From assembly GCA_013822015.1 (NCBI GenBank), contig PNJU01000010.1, forward strand, positions 1 to 64,000: a stretch of 64,000 nt of DNA. Reading direction: 5' to 3'. Shown one piece after another: positions 8,357 to 17,140 of this stretch; within the stretch, counting starts at the first letter, position 1, and every line of letters starts with the position of its first letter. Under the pieces are notes generated by a model, which was not told where the DNA came from, ran no database searches, and saw only the letters and a program-made list of their open reading frames with translations. The stretch is from Candidatus Puniceispirillum sp. (GTDB lineage Bacteria; Pseudomonadota; Alphaproteobacteria; Caedimonadales; UBA1908). A program made the translations under genes and the position numbers.

Positions 8357-8854
8357 CTATCTTTTCTCCTTTGTTAAAGACGCCAGCTGCTCCATCTGTG
8401 TGCTTGTCCATTTGTGCACAGTCCATGTGTCCAGGGCGTGGGCTCCCAGTTTTTTATAAAAGCCCATTGCCACCGTATTGTCGTCCAAGCACAAAAGCTC
8501 GACCTGTGCGCATCCGCGCGAAAGTCCAAGATCACTTAAATAAGACAAAAGATACTTGCCATACCCTCGCTCTCTGTGCGACTCACGCACATAGAGGTCT
8601 TCGATGTAAAGGCCGTGCTGGCACGAGAAAGTTGAGTAGTTATGAAAGAAGATAGCAAAGCCGATGGCTTCATGAGCATCATCCTCTAAAAGGATTGCCT
8701 CAACCTTGGGGTTGTCACAAAAAAGCGTTTCGAGGACGCGGGTCTCTGTGCCGACCATCTCATCGTGCAAGCCTTGGTGATGAGCAAGCTCATTCATAAG
8801 GTCAAGCAAAAGGCGCACGTCCCCCCTTTGTGCGTGCCGAATGCGTGGTTTCAT
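8357..8854 (-). CDS. GNAT family N-acetyltransferase (spermidine/diamine type)
   Basis: 165 residues, a single GNAT domain. The acetyl-CoA loop is RERGYGKYLL; before it the strand GLYIEDLYVRESH and after it VELLCLDDNTVAMGFYKKLGA are characteristic of the SAT1-like (diamine/spermidine acetyltransferase) branch of GNATs. The substrate cannot be fixed from sequence: polyamine, aminoglycoside or thialysine are all possible. AAGGAC lies just before the ATG. It is monocistronic and ends seven bases after tRNA-Gln on the opposite strand. Confidence 0.85.
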   Translation of the reverse strand: MKPRIRHAQRGDVRLLLDLMNELAHHQGLHDEMVGTETRVLETLFCDNPKVEAILLEDDAHEAIGFAIFFHNYSTFSCQHGLYIEDLYVRESHRERGYGKYLLSYLSDLGLSRGCAQVELLCLDDNTVAMGFYKKLGAHALDTWTVHKWTSTQMEQLASLTKEKR

Positions 8855-8870
8855 AGAAAGTCCTTACAAT

Positions 8871-8898
8871 ATTCTACACATGTAAGTATTACTATAAA
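8871..8898 (-). promoter_or_regulatory. Predicted promoter of the GNAT gene
   Basis: On the minus strand TTTATA (8898-8893), 16 bases, TAGAAT (8876-8871). The start site would fall near 8864, only about ten bases ahead of the ATG and just including the AAGGAC. Confidence 0.42.
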
Positions 8899-8923
8899 TA
8901 ATAGAAGTGAATTTTAAGTTAAA

Positions 8924-10123
8924 TTACCCTCTGTATAACCTTGGTTTTCCAAAAAGGAAGCCTTGTCCAAAATCAAACTGAAATTCTAAAATCTCTATAA
9001 GATCTTTTTCATTTTCAATTTTTGTCACAATAACGTCCATACCGTGTCGGACAGCTTTGTCCTTAAAGGTCTTCACGCAGGCGTGCTTTTGTGGGGTATG
9101 CAGCGCAGCAATCATCAAATGGATATCAACTTTTAGATATTTCACGGCGCTCTTCTTCAGGAATGCAAAGTCAATGTCCTCAAGCGTTGAGACGTGATCC
9201 ACGGAGAAATGGCATCCTTGGGCTGCCAGACGAGAGAGCGCTTTTTGGGTGGGCTCATCACCGCCCACTAGATCCGCGTACTCGATTTCAAAAAGGATAC
9301 TAGGCGCCAGCGCTGTATTAGAGGCGAGAAACTCAATAAAGCTCTCTAAAAACATTTTATCCCTCAAAGTGGCCAAGGATAAATTGCAGAAAAATTTAAC
9401 ACTCAGATCCTTTTTGAGGGCTTTGCGCACCAGTTGCACGCACCTGAAGAGAAGGGAATTATCGATGATGCGAATGAAGTCCTGCTGGGAGGCGATCTCA
9501 AGATAGTGGTCAGGCACAACCACTTGTCCAAGTTCGTCACGCAGACGTGAGTAGCACTCGAAGGCGCGTACTTTGCGTTGCGGTAGGCTGACAATCGGCT
9601 GCATCAGCATGTCGATGCGGTCTTCCTGAAGGGCCTCTTTGATGATTTTGAGGAGTTGATCGGCTGAGTAATTGGTGGCGGTCACTGTTTGCCCGCTGGG
9701 TGTCAGGATATCGCCGTGGTCACCCTCTTGGGGCGCGTAAACCTGTACAGGGATGACGTGATTCTGATCGGGGGCGGCGCGCTCCTCATCCATAATATGA
9801 TTGACGAGGGAGTGTAATAATTTGATTTCACTTATGATTTCCTTTGTTCCTGTGTCTGCGCCTGAGCTTTGCTCCTCCAGGACAGATAGCTTGTCCACGA
9901 GGGCCTCTTGCAAGTGATAGAAGTCACCCAACGCCTTGGTGATGTGGGCTTGTTGGCGCGATCGAATATGGGCATCAAAGGTAAAAATGGACACAACCAT
10001 GAAGACACCACCCAGGGCGAGCGCCTCAAGGGGAGAGGTTTGGAGAAGGAAAAATGAGCCTGAAGCAATACAAAGTGAGAAGAAAGCACACCCTCCAATG
10101 AGGGGAAGTGTGAGTGCACGCAT
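8924..10123 (-). CDS. Membrane-anchored degenerate EAL-domain protein (TipF-like)
   Basis: 399 residues: two N-terminal membrane segments (about 5-28 and 34-50), a coiled coil (about 52-86), then an EAL domain from about residue 168. Catalytic motifs are eroded: the EAL signature is ECY (residues 189-191), and the DDFG metal motif reads VDHVS (Asp309, His310). Glu280 of the E-x-x-E region and the K-V-D near 331 remain. It is therefore likely a c-di-GMP binder or scaffold, not a phosphodiesterase. Caulobacter TipF has this same plan (membrane anchor, coiled coil, degenerate EAL) and promotes flagellum assembly; the gene following flhB supports that comparison. Confidence 0.8.
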   Translation of the reverse strand: MRALTLPLIGGCAFFSLCIASGSFFLLQTSPLEALALGGVFMVVSIFTFDAHIRSRQQAHITKALGDFYHLQEALVDKLSVLEEQSSGADTGTKEIISEIKLLHSLVNHIMDEERAAPDQNHVIPVQVYAPQEGDHGDILTPSGQTVTATNYSADQLLKIIKEALQEDRIDMLMQPIVSLPQRKVRAFECYSRLRDELGQVVVPDHYLEIASQQDFIRIIDNSLLFRCVQLVRKALKKDLSVKFFCNLSLATLRDKMFLESFIEFLASNTALAPSILFEIEYADLVGGDEPTQKALSRLAAQGCHFSVDHVSTLEDIDFAFLKKSAVKYLKVDIHLMIAALHTPQKHACVKTFKDKAVRHGMDVIVTKIENEKDLIEILEFQFDFGQGFLFGKPRLYRG

Positions 10124-10155
10124 GAAATGATGTCCCTGTTGTTTCTTTCTATTTT

Positions 10156-11235
10156 TTAGGAACGCGTCTTTTTATTCAAGCCTATTTTCAAAATATGACG
10201 CATGATTTTGGCAACAGCCTCATAATATTCCATGGGAATCTCGTCCCCTTCCTTCACATTTGCGTAGAGCGCGCGCGCGAGCGGGGCTTCCTCCATGATG
10301 GGGACGTCCGCGTCTTTGGCGAGCTTTCGAATGTGAAGCGCGAGGTGATCCACGCCTTTGGCCACAAGAATGGGTGCGCCTGGGCTTTTCTCATCATAGG
10401 ATAGGGCAACGGCAAAGTGGGTCGGGTTTGTAATGACGACGGTGGCTTTGGCGACCTCTTGGGCCATGCGCTTCTTGGCGCGTTCTTGACGCAGCTGACG
10501 CACCTTGGCTTTGATGTGGGGGTCACCCTCGGACTCTTTGTGCTCATCTTTAATATCTTGGTGGGACATGCGCATTTGTTTCATGAACTGGAATTTCTGA
10601 TAGAAAAAGTCCAGGCCGGCCACAACTAAGGCAAGGCACGTGACGTATATGAGAAGAGTGCTTGTGGCGCGGGTCAGGTAAATAAGCTGTTCAAAGGCAT
10701 TCATGCCCACAATTGTGTCCAGATCCTTCAGCTGATCGCGCAAAAGCATATAGGTCACCACGGCCACCATGACAAGCTTGAGGAAAGTTTTGAGAAACTC
10801 AGCAATACCATTCATGCCAAAGATCCGTTTGAAACCTTTGATAGGTGAAAACTTCTCAAATTTGGGTTTGAGATTTTGTGTCGAGATAAGAAAGCGTGTT
10901 TGCAAAAAACCACAGGCGATGCCAACACCTAAAAGAATGGCGCCGCATATGCCAACGGGATAGGCCAAATCTAAACATGCGTCCTTAATGAGACTCTGGA
11001 AGGCGTGGGGGTCAGTCAGGGATAGGGTTGCGCGCTCAAAGTAAAGGGCCAGGGCGTTTTTCGTTTGGGTGATGAGTTGGGGAAGGAGTCCCCCTAAAAG
11101 AAGCGCGATGGCGCCAAGGCCCGCCGCCGTGCCCACCTCTTTTGAGTAAGCGATCTGCCCTTTTTCCCTTGCTTTTTCAAGACGTTGATGAGTGGGCTGT
11201 TCGGTTTTTTGCGAAGGATCTGAATCGTCACTCAT
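10156..11235 (-). CDS. flhB: Flagellar type III export switch protein FlhB
   Basis: 359 residues, normal length. The hydrophilic start (SQKTEQPTHQRLEKAREKGQ) is typical, followed by four membrane segments and the cytoplasmic domain with the autocleavage motif NPTH at residues 270-273. FlhB sits in the inner-membrane export gate and switches substrate class when FliK measures the hook; fliK and the hook genes lie a few kb upstream on the same strand. A perfect AAGGAGG precedes the ATG. The TipF-like gene follows 32 bases later. Confidence 0.97.
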   Translation of the reverse strand: MSDDSDPSQKTEQPTHQRLEKAREKGQIAYSKEVGTAAGLGAIALLLGGLLPQLITQTKNALALYFERATLSLTDPHAFQSLIKDACLDLAYPVGICGAILLGVGIACGFLQTRFLISTQNLKPKFEKFSPIKGFKRIFGMNGIAEFLKTFLKLVMVAVVTYMLLRDQLKDLDTIVGMNAFEQLIYLTRATSTLLIYVTCLALVVAGLDFFYQKFQFMKQMRMSHQDIKDEHKESEGDPHIKAKVRQLRQERAKKRMAQEVAKATVVITNPTHFAVALSYDEKSPGAPILVAKGVDHLALHIRKLAKDADVPIMEEAPLARALYANVKEGDEIPMEYYEAVAKIMRHILKIGLNKKTRS

Positions 11236-11244
11236 GGCACCTCC

Positions 11245-12030
11245 TTAGGGGGCAGCAATAAACACCTTTGACCGTCCTAAGGCGAAGTCTCGCATCAAGG
11301 ATACAATTTCGCGCATGGCCTGGCTCCACGAGGTGATGTTTTTATGGATCGCGAAAGGCTCCCATGCGACATGGGGTGCGCCTAAATAGTCAACGCAAAA
11401 AGGGATGATATGCCAGCCGGCGCGGCGAAAATTCTCCACGGCCCTTGGCATATGGACAGCAGATGTGATGAGAATCCACTTGTTTTGGGGTTGGGGGTGG
11501 ATGAGCTTGAAGGACAGCGAAGCGTTCTCCCAGGTACTTTTTGATTTATCTTCAAAGAGAAAGCGGTCTGTAGGGATGTTCAAATCCCTCAAGATTTCTC
11601 TGGCCGTTTGGGACTCGCTTTTAACGCCAAGCCCTGAAACACCACCGCCAGAAAAGAGGACGGGTAGGGCCGGCGCTTTACTAACCACACGCAGAGCCTC
11701 ATAGAAGCGCCCACCTGCACGCGTGTAACTTGTGGCTCCTCTTTTGCTTGCAAGGGGCGTGTCAAAGCTGCCTCCCAAAATGATAAAGCCGGCGGCGTCT
11801 TGGGGGAGCGCCTGGGGTACAGGAAAGCGGTTTTCAAGAAAAGACAGTGCCCAAGGACCCAGAGGCGTCATCCCTACCAAGATAAAGCACCCCACACCTA
11901 AGCCGAAAAAGGTCGCTCCCAAGGCGCGCCTATTCAAAAACATAAAGATGAACCCTACGCATAACAGGCTAACGATCACATTTGTGGGATTGATGAGTAG
12001 TCCCAGGGTGTGGTGAAGAACCGTTTCCAT
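11245..12030 (-). CDS. YdcF/ElyC family DUF218 membrane protein
   Basis: 261 residues: two N-terminal membrane segments (about 12-32 and 36-58), then a DUF218 domain with AGFIILGG, VLFSGGG, EDKSKSTWENA and ITSAVHMPRA, all family hallmarks. ElyC of E. coli has this topology and affects peptidoglycan/undecaprenyl-phosphate metabolism; other DUF218 proteins include YdcF and SanA. It ends nine bases before flhB and starts three bases after the acidic protein gene, so it is probably cotranscribed with both, though a flagellar role is not implied. Confidence 0.82.
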   Translation of the reverse strand: METVLHHTLGLLINPTNVIVSLLCVGFIFMFLNRRALGATFFGLGVGCFILVGMTPLGPWALSFLENRFPVPQALPQDAAGFIILGGSFDTPLASKRGATSYTRAGGRFYEALRVVSKAPALPVLFSGGGVSGLGVKSESQTAREILRDLNIPTDRFLFEDKSKSTWENASLSFKLIHPQPQNKWILITSAVHMPRAVENFRRAGWHIIPFCVDYLGAPHVAWEPFAIHKNITSWSQAMREIVSLMRDFALGRSKVFIAAP

Positions 12031-12033
12031 GGG

Positions 12034-12504
12034 CTAGGAAGTAGCCTGTTTCTTCTGACACTTTTTCTTATTTTTTTTCTTTTTCTTTTCGTCGAGTTCT
12101 TTAGCTTGCTTGATCAGCTCAGGTGAAACAAGGGTATGGGGAGGCGCAGGGATATGGAGGGGGAGGCCCGACAGTGCTGTGGGATTGTCGCCTGTATGGG
12201 CTTTTTCGTTGGTGGCATTGTCATGTGCCTCTGGCAAAGGACCGTCGGTGTCCTCATTTGCGTCATCTTCGTCGTCATCAAAAGCAGCTTCAGCAGGACG
12301 TGCCACGTCCTGGGAGGTGGACGGTGGCGTTTCACTGGTGCGAACGGCGCCTGCAAAATCCTCATCGGCTCCATCAACCGCTGCTGCCTCCCGCGAAGAC
12401 GCCTCTGTCTCAAGGTCTGTGTCATCAACGGGGGCGTCCCCTTCTTGGGCAAAGGAAAGGGGGGCGGCGCATAAAAGAAAAAGGGCAGTAAGAAGCAGCT
12501 TCAT
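12034..12504 (-). CDS. Small exported acidic protein with Lys-rich tail
   Basis: 156 residues from the ATG at 12504, which gives a clean signal peptide (MKLLLTALFLLCAAPLSFAQ). The reading frame extends upstream to 12576 but the extra 24 residues precede the signal. The mature protein is strongly acidic and low in complexity (Asp/Glu/Ala/Thr), then becomes Lys-rich at the end (KKKKKKNKKKCQKKQ). I do not recognise a family. Such charge-split proteins may bind metal or polyanions in the periplasm, but nothing here proves it. Confidence 0.6.
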   Translation of the reverse strand: MKLLLTALFLLCAAPLSFAQEGDAPVDDTDLETEASSREAAAVDGADEDFAGAVRTSETPPSTSQDVARPAEAAFDDDEDDANEDTDGPLPEAHDNATNEKAHTGDNPTALSGLPLHIPAPPHTLVSPELIKQAKELDEKKKKKNKKKCQKKQATS

Positions 12505-12594
12505 GGATTTCGTGTTGACGTATAAACTTTGATCACTATAGCCGGACGCGCTCTTTTGTGCACCTAAATTATGCATGCGACTCCATACACGAAC

Positions 12595-12894
12595 TTAAGG
12601 CTGGTTGATCAAATCATTAAGGAGCGCTTCCATAAACGGTGGAAGGTGAGACGCGCTCCCCGCTGGGTGCGTCCGGGTTCCCACGCCGTGGGCGCGCATC
12701 CTTTCAATATGGTCTCGGATGATGCGCTCATCACGTGCAGACAGAGAAAAGAACGCGTTAGTCCTTGGTCCGCGTGGCGGGCGGTGGGCGTCTTGCTCGA
12801 GGTCATGACAATTGTCACAGGAACGCCCTTCATCTCCTGCGTGGGCAGTGCTCATACCGCACAAAACAATCAACACAAGGTGCTTACTTTTCAT
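12595..12894 (-). CDS. Small exported c-type cytochrome-like protein
   Basis: 99 residues with a Sec signal (cleavage near AHA, residue 19) and one haem-c attachment motif, CDNCH, directly after it. The rest is short, with a candidate distal Met in HLPPFMEALL near the C-terminus. A single CxxCH in an exported protein normally means covalent haem in the periplasm. The length is at the lower limit for class I cytochromes c. It is followed closely by the acidic protein gene on the same strand. Confidence 0.65.
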   Translation of the reverse strand: MKSKHLVLIVLCGMSTAHAGDEGRSCDNCHDLEQDAHRPPRGPRTNAFFSLSARDERIIRDHIERMRAHGVGTRTHPAGSASHLPPFMEALLNDLINQP

Positions 12895-12938
12895 GTCACA
12901 TCCCTACTTACGACATTTTTTCTGCGTACCATCATATC

Positions 12939-12977
12939 AAAAAAATACCTTCCCCCATATGCCTATGGGGGAAGGTA
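12939..12977 (-). terminator. Rho-independent terminator of the fliK-flgD-flgE operon
   Basis: Perfect 14-bp inverted repeat (12946-12959 and 12964-12977) with a 4-base loop, followed on the minus strand by seven T. It lies 25 bases past the flgE stop and separates the hook operon from the cytochrome-like gene. Confidence 0.92.
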
Positions 12978-13002
12978 AAGACGTATGGCTGAGCACTTGG
13001 CG

Positions 13003-14295
13003 CTAGCTCTTAATGGACATGAGTGCGTCAAACATGCCCTTTTTGGTGGAGATCACTTTGGTGTTACCCACATAGACGTTTTGAAGCTCAATGAGATCCG
13101 TCATACTTTGGGCGAGATCAACCGTTGATTTTTCTAGGGTGTTGGAGACAATGGATCCCATACCTCCCACATTGGCATAGCCAAGCACGTAGCTTCCTGA
13201 TTGGTCTGTCTGAATCCAAGAGTTTCCCGTTTGTGGCGCAAGAAGATCAGGCGCTGCGAAGTTTGCGATGGCCACGCGGGCAATGGCAAGGGTTTGGCCG
13301 TTACTGAAGATGGCAGATACGATGCCGTCGGCGCTGATGCTCACGCTTTGGAACGTACCAAAGGCACGTCCATCTTGCTTGATGGTGGGTGCGGCGTACT
13401 GGCCGGCACGGCTGGTGACGCCATCGGAGGCAGCAATGGTTCCAAGGTCAAATTTAACCGCTTGGGCCTGGGCGTTTGTTTGGAGCGGGTCCCAGGTGAT
13501 GAAGATGTCTGGTGCTTGGGCATTGGCGGCATTGTTGCCGTCATAGCTCATGGGCTGCCCCTGGCCATCAAACTCCACCACAAGGGGGGTCGCGCCGTTA
13601 TAAGGGTTGCCCGCTGCATTGGTTTTGGTGATGGTACCATCTGGGCAGGTCACATCGGCTGTCCACGTGTTGGGGGTCACAACTGTGCGTGTCCATGTGA
13701 CCGTCACGGTGTGACGCGCCCCCAGTGAGTCATAGATGGGGATGTTGGTGATGTGGGTTTCACCCACAGCGTCCGTAGAAGGCAGGTTCAGTTGTAAGGC
13801 GAGTGTTGCTGTGGCTTTAGAAAGTCCACTCACCTTGCTGACGTTAATGGTTTCTAGGGAGGCAAGGTCGCTGGTTGTCACGTTTGCGGGCACGTTCCCA
13901 TTTTCGTCTGTGGCCCATCCTTGCAGAAAAAGACCGGCGGCGTTTTGAAGATTTCCTCGGCTATCGGGAAAGAAGTGTCCCGCGCGCGTATAGGCAATTT
14001 GGGGTGTGGTGAGGGAGCCGCTGACCACAAAAAACCCGTTGCCGGAAATGGACATGTGGGTGGGGGAGTCCGATGACTCAAGGGCGCCCTGGGCGCTGAC
14101 ATTTTGCAGGACTGTTGCCAATACGCCGCCCGAGGTGTAATCGCCCGCATTACCCGTCACAAGGCTCATGAAATATCCTTGGCTTCCCTTGTAACCATAG
14201 GTTTCTGCGTTGGCCACGTTGCCGGACAAGGCGCCTGTGGCTTTGGCGATGGCCTTGAGGGCGGCCGTTGAATCTGAAAAACTTAAATCAGCCAT
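13003..14295 (-). CDS. flgE: Flagellar hook protein FlgE
   Basis: 430 residues. The N-terminal rod/hook helix (SFSDSTAALKAIAKATGALSGNVANAETYGYKGS) carries the family N-x-A-N-x-x-T-x-G-Y-K motif, and the C-terminal helix (AQSMTDLIELQNVYVGNTKVISTKKGMFDALMSI) matches the axial-protein end. It polymerises into the hook, the joint between the rod and filament. Last gene of fliK-flgD-flgE, 22 bases after flgD. Secreted by the flagellar export gate without a cleaved signal. Confidence 0.96.
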   Translation of the reverse strand: MADLSFSDSTAALKAIAKATGALSGNVANAETYGYKGSQGYFMSLVTGNAGDYTSGGVLATVLQNVSAQGALESSDSPTHMSISGNGFFVVSGSLTTPQIAYTRAGHFFPDSRGNLQNAAGLFLQGWATDENGNVPANVTTSDLASLETINVSKVSGLSKATATLALQLNLPSTDAVGETHITNIPIYDSLGARHTVTVTWTRTVVTPNTWTADVTCPDGTITKTNAAGNPYNGATPLVVEFDGQGQPMSYDGNNAANAQAPDIFITWDPLQTNAQAQAVKFDLGTIAASDGVTSRAGQYAAPTIKQDGRAFGTFQSVSISADGIVSAIFSNGQTLAIARVAIANFAAPDLLAPQTGNSWIQTDQSGSYVLGYANVGGMGSIVSNTLEKSTVDLAQSMTDLIELQNVYVGNTKVISTKKGMFDALMSIKS

Positions 14296-14317
14296 TTATT
14301 TTCTCCTTATTGTTTTC

Positions 14318-15292
14318 TTAAGAGACAGCTATCTCTTGTTGCATGAGTTGATCCGCTAAATTCTGCGTCTGTAGAATAGGGTCGGATATGGTGGGTGTCT
14401 GGGGCGCATCGGCCGCCGTTGGCAGCACCTGAGCTGCGTTAGCCCCGTCAGCTGAAACTTGTGCCAGGCCTTGACTCAACTCAGCTTGCAGATTCTGGGC
14501 CAATGACCCCTGGTTTCGATTCTGGTTTTGGGTATTGCGGTTTGCGTACTCTTCAAAGATGGCACCGCTTTGGATGCTGATCAGGTCATTCATGGGATAG
14601 TGTTTTCCGCTGACCATCAGCTGGGACTGGTTGTCTTTGAAGGATGCACCCATGGCGCGCCCGAAGATGCTTGTCTCGACCTCAATGGGTTTGTCATCCT
14701 CAGTACGTATGATGTTGTCACGGGCGTCTTTGGCCAGGACATAAAAGCTGTAAGAGCCGGGCGTGACTGTCTCACCAGAATTGTCTTTGCCGTCCCATAC
14801 AATACCGTGATAGCCGTCCTCGTTGGGCTTGATTTCTCCATCCATAATGCGCACGAACTCTCCCTTGCTGTCGCAAATGATGATGGAGGCCTTTTGGGCG
14901 TTAGCCGGGGCATAGAATCCAACTTCACAAGGCTCTTGGGGATTGTAATTGAAGGTGTTTGTGCGCACCTTAACAAGGTTATTGAGCTGATTGGCGGCCT
15001 GGATGGACTGACCCCTTGCCATGGTGCAGCTCATGCTTTCCAGGAGCTTCTTAATGTCGGACATACCCATGAGCTGCGCGAACATGGAAAAGTGCTGCGC
15101 CATTTCCTTAGGGTCCATGGGGTTAGTGGGATCCTGATTTTTAAGGGTGGCCAAAAACACCTGAACGCCTTGTTGAAAGTTATCCATGATCATTTGGCTG
15201 GAGAAGGATTTATTCTCTCCTTTCTTATGGATCTCGGGCTTCTTTGCGCTTTGTTGGGCGAGCGAGACTTGTTCGGCAATACTCACAGACAT
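14318..15292 (-). CDS. flgD: Flagellar hook assembly scaffold FlgD
   Basis: 324 residues. The signature FLATLKNQDPTNPMDPKEM (near residues 47-65) is that of FlgD. It is followed by a FlgD-Ig-like core (GFYAPANAQKASIIICD, GIVWDGKDNSGETVTPGSYSF) and a long Gln/Asn/Ala-rich tail (QNRNQGSLAQNLQ...) that is longer than in E. coli. FlgD caps the growing hook and is not part of the finished structure. Twelve bases separate it from fliK, so it is in the same operon. Confidence 0.96.
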   Translation of the reverse strand: MSVSIAEQVSLAQQSAKKPEIHKKGENKSFSSQMIMDNFQQGVQVFLATLKNQDPTNPMDPKEMAQHFSMFAQLMGMSDIKKLLESMSCTMARGQSIQAANQLNNLVKVRTNTFNYNPQEPCEVGFYAPANAQKASIIICDSKGEFVRIMDGEIKPNEDGYHGIVWDGKDNSGETVTPGSYSFYVLAKDARDNIIRTEDDKPIEVETSIFGRAMGASFKDNQSQLMVSGKHYPMNDLISIQSGAIFEEYANRNTQNQNRNQGSLAQNLQAELSQGLAQVSADGANAAQVLPTAADAPQTPTISDPILQTQNLADQLMQQEIAVS

Positions 15293-15304
15293 GGGGGCTC
15301 TCCT

Positions 15305-16813
15305 TTATGCAAGTGCGTCCAGCATGCGCGCTGGATCTAGCTGTTGGGTTTGAAAGGCAAGGGCTATGTGGGACGACGAAGGCTCTTGGGAGCCATGCCT
15401 TCCTTGCGGGCCATCCTCAAAAAAAGGTGTGTTGTCTTGGCCTTCAGCGCTTAATGAAAATTCAAGGGTGCCAAGGTCATGGCCAAAGGCGTCGGCAATG
15501 ACGCGGGCCATTTCATCGCCGTCATGGCGCATCATCTCGAAGGTTTCGCTTTTTGAGAGGTTCACAACTGCGTCAATGCGCCCGTCATGGGTCAGGGTGA
15601 CCTCCACCTCCACCTTGCCCAAGTGTGCCGGATCAAGGCGCATCTTCAGCGTTCCCGCCTCGGTCAAAGACGGCATTTTCATATCCACGTGCACGAGGGT
15701 GTAGGAAGGTGTGCGCATAAATGTGGCTTGGTTGCTCTCTTGTGTCGCATTTTTTTGAAGAATAATCTGGCTCACATCGTCAAGGCGCGCGGAGCTGTGG
15801 GCGATATGTCCTGTATTGCCACGCTGTTGCATATGTGCGGAAAATCCAAAAGGGTCACGCGCATCTTGGAATGTGGGCGTGTCCGATTGAAAAAGGGAGG
15901 TTTCAGGATCAAAGGAGATGGGTGTTGCCTCTTTGGGCGCACTCTTATTGGGTGTGTGTGTGTTTGCCTTATGGGCGGGCGCTTTCTTTGAAACGGTTTC
16001 AGGCGCGCTTTGTGCCACAGACACCTCTTTTTGAGGCGCGTTTTTAAGGGGAAGAATTTGCGAAGGTGCGCCTAAAATCTTGGCACCGTCCTTTGTCGCC
16101 AGAGCGCTTTGATCGTGCGCCCCGCGTGTTTCGTCCTTGGCTTTTCCCGCGTGGAAATCTGTCCTTTGTTCCTGCTCCTCAACCGCGGGCATGGGGGCGA
16201 TTGGTGTCTGCTCAGGCGCCTCTGCCAAGGGGTGTGCAGCGTCCTGCGGGTCACTATTTGCAGGGACCCCCTTCTCGTTTAAGGCACTCTTGTGCAAGAA
16301 GTCGCTCTGCGTTCCCGTGGCGGCCTCCTGGGGGGTTGTAAGCGCAGTTTGCTGCGTTACAATCCCAGTGGCGTTTGGGTGTGTCCCGTTTCCAGTCTCT
16401 GAATCAAGGGACTCTTCAATGAGACGGTCGGTACCTATGTGGTCTGTAAGAACGGCTTCAGGATCTATTTGCGCCCCGCGTGCGGCGTCCCGTGTGACTG
16501 TTTCTTGCCTGGCCCATTCTTTGGGAAAGATGACGTTATCAAAGCTAGGCTCTTGCGTCGCATCCTCTGGTTCTTCTTGCGTTCTATCCACTTGCGTGGG
16601 TGCCTCCTCGCGAGATTCTTTTGGGGCAGGTTTTTCTGGCGTAGGAGAGGGCTGCGCGGTTTTGGGTGCAGACGGCTCACCCTCTTGAGATAAAAGCTCT
16701 CCAAATGCGGGCTCTGGTGCCGCCTCGGAAGGCTTAGTGTTTTGAGACTCCTTGATACAGGCGGGCGCGTTCCCCACCAGGTGCATCACGCTTTGTCCAA
16801 CGGCTGCGCTCAT
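15305..16813 (-). CDS. fliK: Flagellar hook-length control protein FliK
   Basis: 502 residues. About 340 residues of Pro/Thr/Ala/Glu-rich disordered sequence precede a C-terminal Flg_hook domain with LKMRLDPAHLGKVEVEVTLTHDGRIDAVV, the recognisable FliK core. The disordered part works as a molecular ruler and the core triggers the FlhB switch. Its AGGAGAGG and sigma-54 promoter lie just upstream. First gene of fliK-flgD-flgE. Confidence 0.93.
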   Translation of the reverse strand: MSAAVGQSVMHLVGNAPACIKESQNTKPSEAAPEPAFGELLSQEGEPSAPKTAQPSPTPEKPAPKESREEAPTQVDRTQEEPEDATQEPSFDNVIFPKEWARQETVTRDAARGAQIDPEAVLTDHIGTDRLIEESLDSETGNGTHPNATGIVTQQTALTTPQEAATGTQSDFLHKSALNEKGVPANSDPQDAAHPLAEAPEQTPIAPMPAVEEQEQRTDFHAGKAKDETRGAHDQSALATKDGAKILGAPSQILPLKNAPQKEVSVAQSAPETVSKKAPAHKANTHTPNKSAPKEATPISFDPETSLFQSDTPTFQDARDPFGFSAHMQQRGNTGHIAHSSARLDDVSQIILQKNATQESNQATFMRTPSYTLVHVDMKMPSLTEAGTLKMRLDPAHLGKVEVEVTLTHDGRIDAVVNLSKSETFEMMRHDGDEMARVIADAFGHDLGTLEFSLSAEGQDNTPFFEDGPQGRHGSQEPSSSHIALAFQTQQLDPARMLDALA

Positions 16814-16859
16814 GTGCGCCTCTCCTTTAGTGATGTTTCAAACGCTCTGACAAGCCATA

Positions 16860-16876
16860 TGCAAGTGTCGTGCCAA
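16860..16876 (-). promoter_or_regulatory. Sigma-54 (RpoN) promoter of fliK-flgD-flgE
   Basis: On the minus strand TTGGCACG (16876-16869), four bases, TTGCA (16864-16860). This matches the -24/-12 consensus TGGCACG-N4-TTGCW at every position. The start site would be near 16849, leaving a 35-base leader to fliK. Sigma-54 control of hook genes is established in Caulobacter and other alphaproteobacteria. Confidence 0.9.
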
Positions 16877-17029
16877 GTACCTTCGCGTATTTTGGAAAAC
16901 AAGCTGCGGGCGTTGTGACAAGGTGCTAGGCAATCAAATCTTTAGGGGGCTTTTTCTCTTTTAGCTGTCACAAATCTCTAGACAGGCGCCCAGGAGTTCT
17001 GATAGGAATGGCAGAAGACTGTCAGACGT

Positions 17030-17103
17030 TGGGAGATAGTTTAGCGGTAGAACTCTCGGCTCTGGACCGAGCAGCCCTGGTTCGAATCCAGGTTTCCCAG
17101 CCA
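17030..17103 (+). tRNA. tRNA-Gln (CUG)
   Basis: Complete cloverleaf with encoded CCA (17101-17103). Acceptor TGGGAGA pairs with TTTCCCA (one G-U). The anticodon stem CTCGG/CCGAG encloses CTCTGGA, anticodon CTG. It is the second glutamine tRNA in the window and differs from the UUG copy through most of its length, so it is not a recent duplicate. Confidence 0.97.
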
Positions 17104-17140
17104 TCAACGACCGATCAGCGCAACACATAGGGGGTGCCGT

